Assembly: GCA_963576725.1 (NCBI GenBank) | Contig: OY755242.1 | Coordinates: 23,010,156-23,074,155, forward strand | From: Azorinus chamasolen | Taxonomy: Eukaryota > Mollusca > Bivalvia > Cardiida > Solecurtidae | Direction: 5' to 3' | DNA: 64,000 nt | In this document: piece after piece, positions 56,142 to 64,000 of the stretch | How positions within the stretch are numbered: position 1 is the stretch's first letter | Layout: each line of letters opens with the position of its first letter | The notes under the pieces: model-generated | Databases searched by the model: none | What the model was told of the DNA's origin: nothing | What the model saw: the letters and a program-made list of their open reading frames with translations, nothing else | Position numbers and translations under genes: made by a program

Positions 56142-56249
56142 AGGGTGACTTTGAGAGAAGTGTGAGGTTAGGACGTCCGTAAACCGGTTTAAACCCCTAG
56201 TGGTGTTTTGCTACTGACCGTGCCAAGGCGGTACTCTCTTTGTCACCCT
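56142..56249 (+). ncRNA. Conserved, covarying structured RNA block in the Naiad 3' UTR
   Basis: About 105 nt, roughly 270 nt after the stop. Four paired parts are visible. (1) Closing helix AGGGTGAC/GTCACCCT plus GAGAG/CTCTC in N1; in N2 the same positions read GGGGATGGAA and TTCCATcttCCCC, different bases but still paired. (2) Just inside, GTGAGGTT then an 8-nt palindrome: GGACGTCC in N1, GGGCGCCC in N2, GGGTACCC in N3, followed by AAACC. (3) Hairpin CAGTGGT/GCTACTG with a T-rich loop (N1), CAGTGAC/GTCACTG (N2), CAGTAGCCC/GGGCTGCTG (N3). (4) Hairpin ACCG-CCAAGG-CGGT in N1 and N2, GCCG/CGGC in N3. Compensating changes across three families argue for selection on RNA folding. No hammerhead core was seen. 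The role is unknown: RNA processing, RT recognition or UGA recoding are possibilities. Confidence 0.7.
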
Positions 56250-57202
56250 TCCTTTTGTTTGCCTTGCGTGTTTGTGCTTGTGATTTTGTTCATGTGTGGA
56301 ATGTTTGTCTCTGGTTCTTGTGTGTCTTGGTGTTTTCTGTGTTCATCTCGTGTGTGAGTGTGCGTTTGGGTGTGTGGTTGTGTGTTTGTATGTGTGTCAT
56401 GCTATCTATCGGTGTTTTGGTGGTGGTTGCGTCTTGTATGTGGCTTTGCCTGCTTGACTTTACTACTTTTCCATTAGTTCGACTTAAGCGATGTCGAAGT
56501 ATTGACATTTCACTGTATTTCCTAAACTTTTTGCTTCCTGCTACAACCAAACCACATGTTTTGACCACTCCATGGAATCATTGCTTCAACATAATTTCAT
56601 TAAGTAGTCACATCACATGGTTTTGCATATTACCTTCTTTCATTTCATACCATACTATTAAATAAATATGTTCTTAATGGTCTGCACCTGAACAATGGAT
56701 ATAAGCATGTTACATGAATATGTATTTATCCCAGACTCAGTTCTATTTGCACTACAATTAAATGCAAAGCTCACTATATCCTATTTCAGTGACTAAGTGA
56801 ATGCAAAAACATGAATAACTCCTAACTTCATCACTAGTCATGTTTCCTTCCTATAATATTTTTTTACCCCCCATAAAAAGTTTTATTCATGAGTCATGCT
56901 TATATACAAATACATGTTAATTGCCATGTTGTTAATTAGTTTATAGTTTGTTTCCTTATACAGTATAACCTGCCTTATCCCACATCCTTCAATACCAACT
57001 GTGGATGGCGAATAAAGCAGTGTGTCAGTTACAGCAGATGTCGCTTAAGTCCAACTGAACAGTTTTCCTTTAGTTTAGTTCAGATAGCTTAAGTCGAACT
57101 CTACTCTTAATACAAAGTTAACACGTAGCATAGCCACATTTGAACTTACAAATAAGGGTAAGTTCGACATCAGCGACTTCAAGTTATCGAGGTTCAACTG
57201 TA

Positions 57203-57703
57203 TGATATTCAACGTTTGGGACCGAACATCATTATCGAATAAACAGGGTTTGTTTTTATTAAACCGATGTCGGATAACCCATGTATATTGTGCTAATGAT
57301 CACTAGACTATTGTGTTCCTTTATTATGACAGTCATGTTATGTTTGACGAAAATAGAACACAGCTACAAATAATATATTTACAGATCATGTATTATATCT
57401 TATGTATGTACTACAAACCATTCTATGATCATTATAATTCCTAGTGCAAAATTTCAATTAGTCTAAGTAACATTCTAATTGTCACCACAGCTTTTGCATA
57501 GTTTTGAAACAATGTATTTCAACATTATTAATTGTCTAATTGGTTAAAAACAGTATTTTGTATATCATCTCAAATTCAGATCTTCAGTACCCCAATTACA
57601 AATTTATAAGCCACTTATTTGCAAAAGTTATTGTTCCAAGCTTCAAACCATCCATATGTTTTCACCACTCAATAAAATCGCTGCTTTAACATGATTTCAT
57701 AGA
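57203..57703. other. No recognisable feature
   Basis: AT-rich, no supported gene or repeat. Confidence 0.3.
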
Positions 57704-57965
57704 CAAGTCGTGGCCGAGTGGTTACGGTCACTGTGACTAACAATAACTTACATCCTCATCGCGCCCGGTCTGGGACAGTCCGAAATTTCAAGTGGGAAAG
57801 CCTTCTAGCTTTGCAGAAGGTCGGTGGTTCTACCCAATTGCTGATTTGTTCATGAAAAAGTGTATAAAGGGCATCTGGGGGTCTTCCTCTACCCGTAATT
57901 AGCTGGACGTCGCGATATGACTGAAATACTGGTAAAAGCCATGTTAAATCGAAATCAATCAATCA
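57704..57965 (+). repeat. tRNA-derived SINE (MetaSINE-like)
   Basis: A-box GTGGCCGAGTGGTTA (57710-57724) and B-box GGTCGGTGGTTCTACCC (57820-57836) form a tRNA-like head. The body has TCTTCCTCTACCC and the end GATATGACTGAAATACTG, TTAAATCG and an AATCAATCAATC tail. This end resembles bivalve MetaSINE-type elements (from general knowledge). About 260 bp and near full length. Confidence 0.7.
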
Positions 57966-58129
57966 TTCAGTGAAAAGTCACGTTATGGAGTTTTCAAACT
58001 ACATTTTGGTCCGGTCCCTGACCCAAAAAGTATATTAACTAATCAATAGCTACATGATACCAACATGAATTTTTTCATGTGTTTTAGGCCGTGCACAATT
58101 CGTTTGCTGCACTCTTGCAGCAATTGCGT

Positions 58130-58945
58130 ACCTGTACTCTATGAAGACGACATCTTAACTTCAGAAACGGAAGGAGGATTATTATTAATACTTTCTATAG
58201 TAAATATGAAAAAATAGTCAAACAGGGAGAGCCACACACGAAATGACACTGCACCAAACACCATCTAACAAGAAACGGTAAAGTCACAAGACAAAACATA
58301 ACAGGACGCATATCAAGACGAAACACATTAAACATTAAGCATATTAAACAACAAAATTGACCGTAGGCTGAAAGCAGGAGTGCCGCCTTGGTACGGCCAG
58401 CAGCCCCCAAAAAGGGCTACTGGGGGACTTAAACCTGGTTTACGGGTACCCAACCTCGTCCTTATCCCACCTTCACCAAAGTCAAAATGTAAATAAAATT
58501 CCCCCTCCAGACAACTCCACAACATGCATAACGATGTCTGCCAAAATGAAAATGATTTGAAAATAAACGTTAGAGGTAAACAAGCGACGTCATCATGTAA
58601 ATGACGTCATAATTTAAAAGTACAGGAAAACTATTTGAAACACTTCTACACCGACATTTAATAAAAGATAAATCGCAAGAAGATACAATTACTAGTGGAT
58701 ATTAAGCATGCGCAACTGTTTTGTTTGAAAAAGAATAAACGTGACATCGTAGACATGTACTCGATGACTATTCAGGTCAGAGCAGCTGTGGAGAAGTCAT
58801 TTGGGGTACGACAGAACTGGCAAAATACAAATATCTAATTTCCTCCCTCCGTAAACAGGTTTAAGAGGGAATCTTCATAGAGTATTAAGCCTTTTCCGTC
58901 GTCGCACAAGCAAAGAGGAAAGCATAATGACCAACTGTAAACTCT
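58130..58945 (-). mobile_element. Naiad N3 3' UTR copy (with a short inverted piece)
   Basis: 58200-58945 on the minus strand holds the end of the RT region (CAAACAGAGTTTACAGTTGG), the post-stop motif ACTCTATGAAGATTCCCTCT, the structured block (58374-58475) and the 3' end ACTATTTTTTCAT. At 58145-58183 a plus-strand piece repeats the post-stop motif (CTCTATGAAGACGACATCTT), so the copy is partly inverted on itself. N3 differs clearly from N1 and N2 in sequence but keeps the same order of blocks. Confidence 0.65.
58374..58475 (-). ncRNA. Conserved Naiad 3' UTR structured block (N3 copy)
   Basis: Palindrome GGGTACCC, hairpin CAGTAGCCC-TTTTT-GGGCTGCTG and hairpin GCCG/CGGC. The outer helix is only partly visible (AGGA/TCCT). 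Provides the third family for the covariation argument; see 56142-56249. Confidence 0.55.
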
Positions 58946-60365
58946 GTTTGCAACTGAACCATTGAGTACCCTAGCGATAGGTGGATCCAGTTTGTTTAAA
59001 TACAACTTTTGGATAATATATGTGTACGTAATGGGAATGCTATATACCGTCAGGTAAGGTATTTATATGGGTACGAATTGTGCATCACTTGTCACAAATT
59101 TGTTTTTGTACTGCTATGAGAGATTTCATGTTGCGTTTGAATCCTCAAACACAGGAAGATGTTATAAAAGCCTTCAATGAAACTTGTCGATATTTGGATG
59201 ATATTTTTAACTTAGATAACCCTTTCTTTGATGTTCTGATTCCTACAATTTATCCTAAAGAACTCAAATTGAATAAAGCTAACCCGTCCGACAATTATGC
59301 AGCGTTTCTTGATCTGGACCTTAAAGTTGATAATGGAATGATTTCTTCTAAAATATAAGACAAAAGAGATGATTTTGATTTTAATATTGTAAATTTTCCT
59401 CATCTTGACGGGGATCCCGTGCTCCATCTTACGGGGTTTATATATTTCAAAGTATTCGTTTTGCTAGAGCTTGTTCATCTATTGACGATTTTAACAGTCG
59501 AAATCACATTTTAACTGAAAAACTGCTTAAGCAAGGATATAGATACCATAAACTAAGAAAAACTTTCTCTAAATTTTACTATCGAAATCTCTCACTTATT
59601 GGCAAGTACCAATGTAATCTCAAGGCGCTTCTGGGACACGGTATTTCACATCCTGAATTTTATGGTGATGTGATTAATAGGAATAAACTTCGTAAAATTA
59701 TTGGACATACCCATTTTCTCACTTTGTTCATCTAATATGTTAAAAAATTCATTAAAAAGGAATATGATCCTATAATACTACAACATTCTGCATGTTTGGT
59801 TGTCAACTCTTTTACAGTTGACATTCACGCTGGCCTCTTTGCATGTACGCCGACAAGAAAGGTTTAGTACTCTATGAAGGCGACCTCTTAAATCCAGAAA
59901 CGGAAGGAGAACGTCGGATATCTGTACTGTTTCGTTTTTGTCTTACCCTTTATTACTTTCCTACAGTTACTCTGTTTGCAGCTGGATCATTGAGTACACT
60001 AGCGATAGGTGGATACAGTTTGTTCACTTAAATGTTTTCGTTATACATGCACTTTAACACTGTATTTGCCATCGCGGTTGTTGTAGATTAGTCGGAGAGG
60101 GGATACGTTTATTTACACTGTTTGTCTTTTAGGGTGGGGATGGAATAAGTGTGAGGTTGGGCGCCAATAAAACGGTCTACCCCCAGTGACTTTTGTCACT
60201 GACCGTTCCAAGGCGGTACTTCAATCTTCCCCCTATTGTATGTTTGTTTTGTCTTTGTGTGTCTCTTGATGTTGTATAGTTATGTACATTTGCTGTTTCC
60301 TTGTGTTGCTGTTCGGGCGACTGTTTGTTCTGTATGTGGTGTTTTCTGCATGACTAATTTTTGTA
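58946..60365 (+). mobile_element. Naiad N2g, 5'-truncated and rearranged
   Basis: 58946-59020 is a stray N2 3' UTR piece (ACCATTGAGTACCCTAGCGA). From 59010 the RT reads DNICVRNGNAIYRQ, GTNCASLV, then RYLDDIFNLDNPFFD (catalytic motif present), KELKLNKANPSDNYAAFLDL. A stop interrupts at 59356 and frameshifts follow. The C-terminal RT, TAG, and 3' UTR run to GACTAATTTTTGTACTTTT at about 60365. The structured block is at 60136-60232. Confidence 0.8.
60136..60232 (+). ncRNA. Conserved Naiad 3' UTR structured block (N2g copy)
   Basis: GGGGATGGAA with TTCAATCTTCCCC, GGGCGCC (last base of the palindrome changed), hairpin CAGTGAC/GTCACTG and ACCG/CGGT hairpin. See 56142-56249. Confidence 0.6.
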
Positions 60366-60660
60366 CTTTTAACACTGTATTTATCATCGCGATTGTTGTA
60401 GATTAGGCGATGAGGGGATATGTTTATTTCAGTATTTGTCTTTCAGGATGGGAATGAAATAACTGAGGTTTAAACCTTAGAGGCGGGTGTCATTGACCGT
60501 ACCAAGGCGGTACGTCAATCTTCCCCCAATTGTTTGTTTGTTATACCCTTTGCATCGTTTTATATGCATGCACATTTGCTTTTTTTGTCGTGGTGCTGTT
60601 CTGGCAGCTGTGTGTTTTTGTATATGGTGTTTCCTGCATGACTCATACATGTACCTTTAT
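60366..60660 (+). mobile_element. Second Naiad N2-like 3' UTR in tandem
   Basis: AACACTGTATTTATCATCGC, GTTTATTTCAGTATTTGTCT, ACCGTACCAAGGCGGTACG and GCATGACTCATACATGTACC: a diverged N2 3' UTR directly following the end of N2g, giving a head-to-tail pair of 3' ends like PLE pseudo-LTRs. Confidence 0.65.
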
Positions 60661-60829
60661 TCCACAGATATCGTATATGTTGCGTTCCAAATTGAAACAT
60701 ATATGCAAACCTGTTCGTGTTCTGCTTATAACAACCGTGCCGTGAATTGACATAAAGAAACATGATTTTATAGTTGACATAACACATGTCGAAAATGTTT
60801 ACTTTTAGTACCATATAAAGTATGGTATT

Positions 60830-61965
60830 TTCAGCGTTGTTATATTTTCCCGGTCTTTGGTATCATTAGTTTCCATATCATTTATGAAAAATGAATACCG
60901 CTTAATCCGATGTAAGGAGGCGTTAGCAGTGCTTCACTTTTATTATTAAATGCTCAGGAATAGACTCAATAAAGCTGAGGCTGCTTTTGCTTTCGAAGGA
61001 TCTCATATTATCAGATCTCATAACTATGTACTTCACAATAGCAGGTGTTAAGTGCATGTGTGACGGCCTTAAAATGTGGCACCATACTCCAGTCCCCGTT
61101 ATGTTATATTGTCTGGTCCTTGGGGATCATACATGTATGGTTTGATGAAATTAGTGTTGAAAAATGAATACCGCTTAAGCCGGTGTCGTGGGCGTAAGTA
61201 ATGTTGCACTTTTAAAACCTGCTCGTGAACAGATTCATGGCAACAAGGCATTTCTCACACAGAATTGCATGATGGTGTTATCCCTCTTGCTTCCCTCTTT
61301 GCTTGCGCGATGACAGACCGAGAGTAGTACTCTATGATCGTATACTCTTAAACACAGAAACGGAATGGGCTTACCAGACTTGTGTATTACTTGTTCCCTG
61401 TCGTGCCCTTAAAGACTTCTCTGTAGTTTCTCTCACTTCAGCAAAGTCATTGAGTACATGTATTAGACGGATTTGTCACAGTTATTATATGTTTGACATA
61501 TTGTCATATGTTTACCGTCTTCTATGTTAATGGAATATCCGGCGGGGATACCTTTATTTACACTGTAAAGCTAGGGTGACTTTGAGATAGGTATGAGGTT
61601 AGGACGTTCGTTAACCGGTTTAAACCCCAGGTGGTGATTTTGCTACTGACCGTTCCAAGGCGTCCTTACTTTTGTTTGTCTTGTGTCTTTGTACTATTAT
61701 CCATGTTTGGAATGTTAATCTTTGGTGCTTGTGTGTTTGTCGAGGTTTTCTTTTTAATTTTGTGCGTGTGTGTGTTTGGGTGTGTGGTTGTGTGTATGTG
61801 ACATGCTGTATTTTGATGTTTTGGTGATGACTGCGTCTTGTTTGTGACTTTGCCTGCTTGACTTCACTACATTTTCATCAATAAAACCGAGTCTGCAATT
61901 TTATCTTCTTGCATTGCTGCTATTGCTTTCGAAGGGTCTGTTACTCTTAGAATTTATATTGTTCA
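60830..61965 (+). repeat. P repeats in tandem, split by Naiad N1g
   Basis: Two partial P units at 60830-61010 and 61011-61238 (shared TTATATTKTC-GGTC and GAATACCGCTTAA motifs) and the rest at 61874-61965 (CAATAAAACCGAGTCTGCAA, TTGCTTTCGAAGGG). P reading GAACAGATTCA continues as TCAATAAAACC on the far side of N1g, giving a short duplication. Confidence 0.6.
61239..61873 (+). mobile_element. Naiad N1g 3' copy inserted in a P repeat
   Basis: Starts at GCAACAAGGCATTTCTCACA in the RT end, then a deletion to CTTGCGCGATGACAGACCGA, stop region and 3' UTR, ending CTTCACTACATTTTCAT. The 3' side of the closing helix of the structured block is deleted here (61568-61670). Confidence 0.75.
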
Positions 61966-62002
61966 TCACCGGACAGCGAATTTTTTAAAATATTAAACAT
62001 AC

Positions 62003-62115
62003 CTGGTATATATCGTTTCTGTTAATAACAATTTCTTCACCCATATTTCCATTTACTTCAAGTTGGCGTGTTTTCTTCAGGTATGTAACATTGACAAAGG
62101 TTGAATCCTCAAGAC
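62003..62115 (-). CDS. IgGFc-binding-protein-like gene, exon (downstream)
   Basis: Second of two exons of a host gene. 113 bp; acceptor AG directly before 62115 and donor GTATGT after 62003. Translation continues the reading of the upstream exon in phase: G|GT joins to give GLEDSTFVNVTYLKK, then VNGNMGEEIVINRNDIYQ. This matches the pattern of the IgGFc-binding N-terminal domain, in which a TEDNTTV-like strand is followed by a polar segment and a diYQ-type end. No further exon is visible to the left, where P and Naiad repeats begin at about 61965. Family call is by motif only. Confidence 0.55.
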
Positions 62116-62452
62116 CTTCAATGGTGAAAACATATATAATAAAATCCGATTTTGGAAAACTTTACCATGGTATGATACGATATCATTTTAGATATTGAAG
62201 TAATCTGATAGCAACATGTTATCTTTATCGTTGTTAGGTGTACTGTATTAAATCGTGTATGTTTTTATGATATCATTTAGAATATCACCAGTGCAATACT
62301 TCGAGTGCAAATCTGAAGTTTATTATAGATGTATGAGTATAAAGCATATTACCTTCAATTTTATAAATAAGAGGAACATAAATATCTATATAATGACCAA
62401 AGCGATCCTTGTTGAGCAAAATTTACAAGTTTATAGTAAATCCAAAGCTTAC

Positions 62453-62593
62453 CAACAATCATTCCTGTGGAAGTTCCATAAGAGTAGTCATATACATGTA
62501 GATAGTATTCACGTCCCAGTGTGTCGGTTGGGTATCCTTGAAAGTAATTGGAACGGTGGTCATCCATAACGTATACGGTAACCTCTGCAGAGG
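62453..62593 (-). CDS. IgGFc-binding-protein-like gene, exon (upstream)
   Basis: 141 bp; acceptor TTATTTCAG before 62593 and donor G|GTAAGC after 62453. Reads SAEVTVYVMDDHRSNYFQG, then YPTDTLGREYYLHVYDYS and TGMI. The run from VTVYV to LGxEYY is the hallmark of the IgGFc-binding N-terminal domain (lP-x-d-x-LG-x-eYy), found in FCGBP and many invertebrate secreted proteins. The exon starts in phase 2 and ends in phase 1, matching the next exon. Earlier exons would lie to the right, beyond 62593, but none is evident in the remaining 1.4 kb of the window. Likely role: secreted or mucus-associated adhesion protein (family knowledge). Confidence 0.55.
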
Positions 62594-62834
62594 CTGAAAT
62601 AAGTTAAAAGCACATATCTTCGAACATTTCACCCGCTGAGGAAAAATAGTGTCTGATTGAATCTGTTTCAGAGTTGACTTAAAACTCTGTAAAACTAATG
62701 TCCGCGTGACAAACAGTTGGATCCAAGCAGTTTGCAAACGTGAGTTGGTTTTCGGATAGCGAAAAAAATTATTTGCACCAATTGCAAGTCACAAACATTC
62801 TAAGAAAAACTTAAAGGCGGAATAGTCGACAAGT
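62594..62834. other. Probable intron of the IgGFc-binding-like gene
   Basis: Non-coding. The interval 62116-62452 between the two exons is likewise an intron by its GT...AG ends. Confidence 0.4.
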
Positions 62835-62962
62835 TGTTTAAGTGGTAGTCATAGAAGCAGTAGTGGTAACATTTATAGTATAAATGGTTGCAGTAGTAGT
62901 AACAATAGTAGTAGTAACAATAGTAGTAGTAGTAGTAGTATTATTATTAGTAGTAGTAGAAA

Positions 62963-63000
<38 letters not shown>

Positions 63001-63150
63001 ATAATAGTAGTAGTGACAGTAGTAAGTAGCAATACGTAGAAATAGAAGTAGTAGTAGTAGTATCAGCAGCAGTATTAGTAGAAGTAGGTAGTTGTAGTAG
63101 TATAGTAGCAGTAAAAGTAGAAGGTGTAGCAGTAGTAGTAGTAGTACTTA
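62835..63150. repeat. (AGT)n trinucleotide tract
   Basis: About 300 bp of AGT repeats with interruptions (AGTAGTAGAAGTAGTAG type). Lies in the probable intron or upstream region of the host gene. Reading frames through it are artefacts of the repeat. Confidence 0.85.
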
Positions 63151-63544
63151 CTGTTTCGTACTGGGTGATAAATTTGTGTTCTGTAACCGACGTTTAGAGT
63201 GCTCTCCCTTCGATTTATATTGTTTGTTCAGAATACATGATGTTTTACATTGATTATACGTGAGTGTTTTATACTATTTTGGTAACTCTTCTGTTGCTGA
63301 AGTCTTTTTCAACTGGAATGAACTGTCATTTTCTATGAGCATTATCTTTTTTTCAGTGAATTAGCTGTGAATTATGACCTCTCGCTCTCTGATTTATATT
63401 CCGCGTTAACAAGATGGCAGCATTATATATTCAGGAATAACAAATGCATGTTTCGTTGAGGTTTTATGTTTTGATAATAAATTACAGATTAACCTGACGC
63501 AGCACAGAGAGAGAGTTAGTTTTAAAGGAGGGACACGCAACGAC

Positions 63545-63775
63545 CCTCGCTGTTACATGTTGTATGATTATGTTTTTGTGCTTGTGATTTTGTTCATGTA
63601 TTGAGTGTTTGTCTCTGGTTCTTGTGTTTTTGTTTGTGTTTTCTTTGTTCATCTCGTGTGTGAGTGTGTATGTGGTTGTATGTGTGTATGTATGTGTGTG
63701 TGTCATGCTGTCTATTGGTGTTTTGGTGGTTGTTGCGTCTTGTATGTGGCTGTGTCTGCTTTACATTACTGTTCA
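63545..63775 (+). mobile_element. Naiad N1h 3'-terminal fragment
   Basis: GTGCTTGTGATTTTGTTCAT, GAGTGTTTGTCTCTGGTTCT, a GT-rich tract, TCTATTGGTGTTTTGGTGG and GTCTTGTATGTGGCTGTGTC match the last 230 bp of N1. 63151-63544 shows no recognisable feature. Confidence 0.75.
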
Positions 63776-63842
63776 TATTTGTAATGCACGATAAGCATAT
63801 TGTTAAATAGGCTAAGTGCATTACAAATTAATGTATCAATTA

Positions 63843-64000
63843 ACGTTCCAAGGCGGTACTTCCATCTTCCCCCTCTTTGTGTCTTAAGCGTGAGTGAATG
63901 AGTTGCGTTTTACGGCACCGCGACACTAAATAGGTCATATAGCGCCACTGACGGAATTATGATGAAGCGATGAAATGCAATAAAACAAATCTCGATCAAC
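63843..64000 (+). repeat. Naiad N2 fragment and start of a molluscan repeat
   Basis: 63843-63888 (CGTTCCAAGGCGGTACTTCC, ATCTTCCCCCTCTTTGTGTC) is an N2 3' UTR fragment. From 63890, GTGAGTGAATGAGTTGCGTT then TTACGGCACCGCGACAC resembles a dispersed repeat common in molluscs; it runs out of the window. Confidence 0.45.

Larger units (their letters stand above)
51462..56475 (+). mobile_element. Near-complete Naiad N1f with E5 insertion
   Basis: About 3.5 kb without E5 (52881-54374). Order: HNGPKIVLSPLKKS; Cys-rich KCNSKRCMCC (near 51590); LD-UGA-NSSN (51691); VLT-UGA-NAPRCG then YVGKTVRTLKTRFREH (GIY-YIG); ELDWIKKLQTSFPLG; basic KRKSRSHGRR; a frameshift near 52300; CYKYNIPI-UGA; IS-UGA-DCSISSFCYKP (CxC linker); KGPKYRLPSL; after E5, SNYHLLPPRPRVTF, VPADKASNN, UGA 54510; then RT to 55316. 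About 100 bp including RYLDD is deleted near 55285, so the RT is dead. The RT end, stop and 3' UTR follow, ending TTTTCCATT. Naiad-type by its N-terminal endonuclease. Confidence 0.88.
50860..57200. mobile_element. Tigger/pogo-like element hosting a Naiad cluster
   Basis: Left end TA-CAGTCAAAACTCGATATTACG; right end (reverse complement) CAGTTGAACCTCGATAACTT followed by TA at 57201-57202. These inverted ends and TA flanks fit a pogo/Tigger MITE whose own sequence is 50860-50890 plus 56476-57200 (about 755 bp). Everything between, 50891-56475, is Naiad and HINE sequence. No transposase seen. Confidence 0.6.

Noticed and set aside
56142..56249. Hammerhead ribozyme in the conserved Naiad block
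   Set aside because: The CTGATGA and GAAA core sequences of a hammerhead are not present in any copy.
62835..63150. Repeated units suggesting a CRISPR array or a Thr-rich protein
   Set aside because: It is an (AGT)n simple repeat without spacers, in a eukaryotic genome; frames through it are artefacts.

Overview
This is eukaryotic DNA, almost certainly from a bivalve mollusc (probably a clam). The evidence is the repeat content: Naiad-type Penelope-like elements (PLEs) that use in-frame UGA at conserved cysteine positions, which is known from clam Naiads; pearl/HINE-like elements with 120-170 bp core repeats and a GACR tetranucleotide tract; a MetaSINE-like tRNA-derived SINE; and decayed Ty3/gypsy and L2/CR1-like elements. 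No bacterial gene organisation is present. The only host-gene signal is two spliced exons of an IgGFc-binding-protein-like gene on the minus strand at 62.0-62.6 kb. Everything else recognisable is mobile DNA, mostly nested and broken.

Layout. 0-2.6 kb: 3' part of a decayed Ty3/gypsy pol followed by a PHD finger, then a C2H2/TatD-like reading frame. 2.7-3.8 kb: C-terminal GIY-YIG PLE remnant between inverted arms. 4.5-5.6 kb: possible LTR/primer-binding site and a SINE. 7.6-10.9 kb: a 3.1 kb hAT-like element with an 8-bp target duplication, inserted in a Naiad 3' end. 13.3-17.3 kb: several small TIR elements, tRNA-like repeats and a near-perfect palindrome. 19.7-28.7 kb: a second Ty3/gypsy element split by two antisense Naiad insertions, one carrying a 487-codon open reverse transcriptase (RT). 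28.7-29.9 and 38.2-41.2 kb: L2/CR1-like retrotransposons. 31-37.9 kb: tandem arrays, inverted-repeat elements, a 1.7 kb foldback element and a HINE-like element. 41.5-56.5 kb: a Naiad cluster, including two near-complete copies (N2, minus, 44.4-49.7 kb; N1f, plus, 51.5-56.5 kb), each interrupted by later insertions. 57.7-64 kb: SINE, more Naiad 3' ends, the host exons and an (AGT)n tract.

How it fits together. Three Naiad families can be separated by sequence (called N1, N2 and N3 here). In N1 and N2, UGA replaces cysteine at the same three places: the zinc-binding lead-in of the N-terminal GIY-YIG endonuclease, the CxC linker, and just before the RT domain. Downstream of the stop codon the families share a roughly 100-nt block in which four paired elements change in a compensating way between families. 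This is strong evidence for a conserved RNA structure, and its function is not known to me. These two observations are the main findings.
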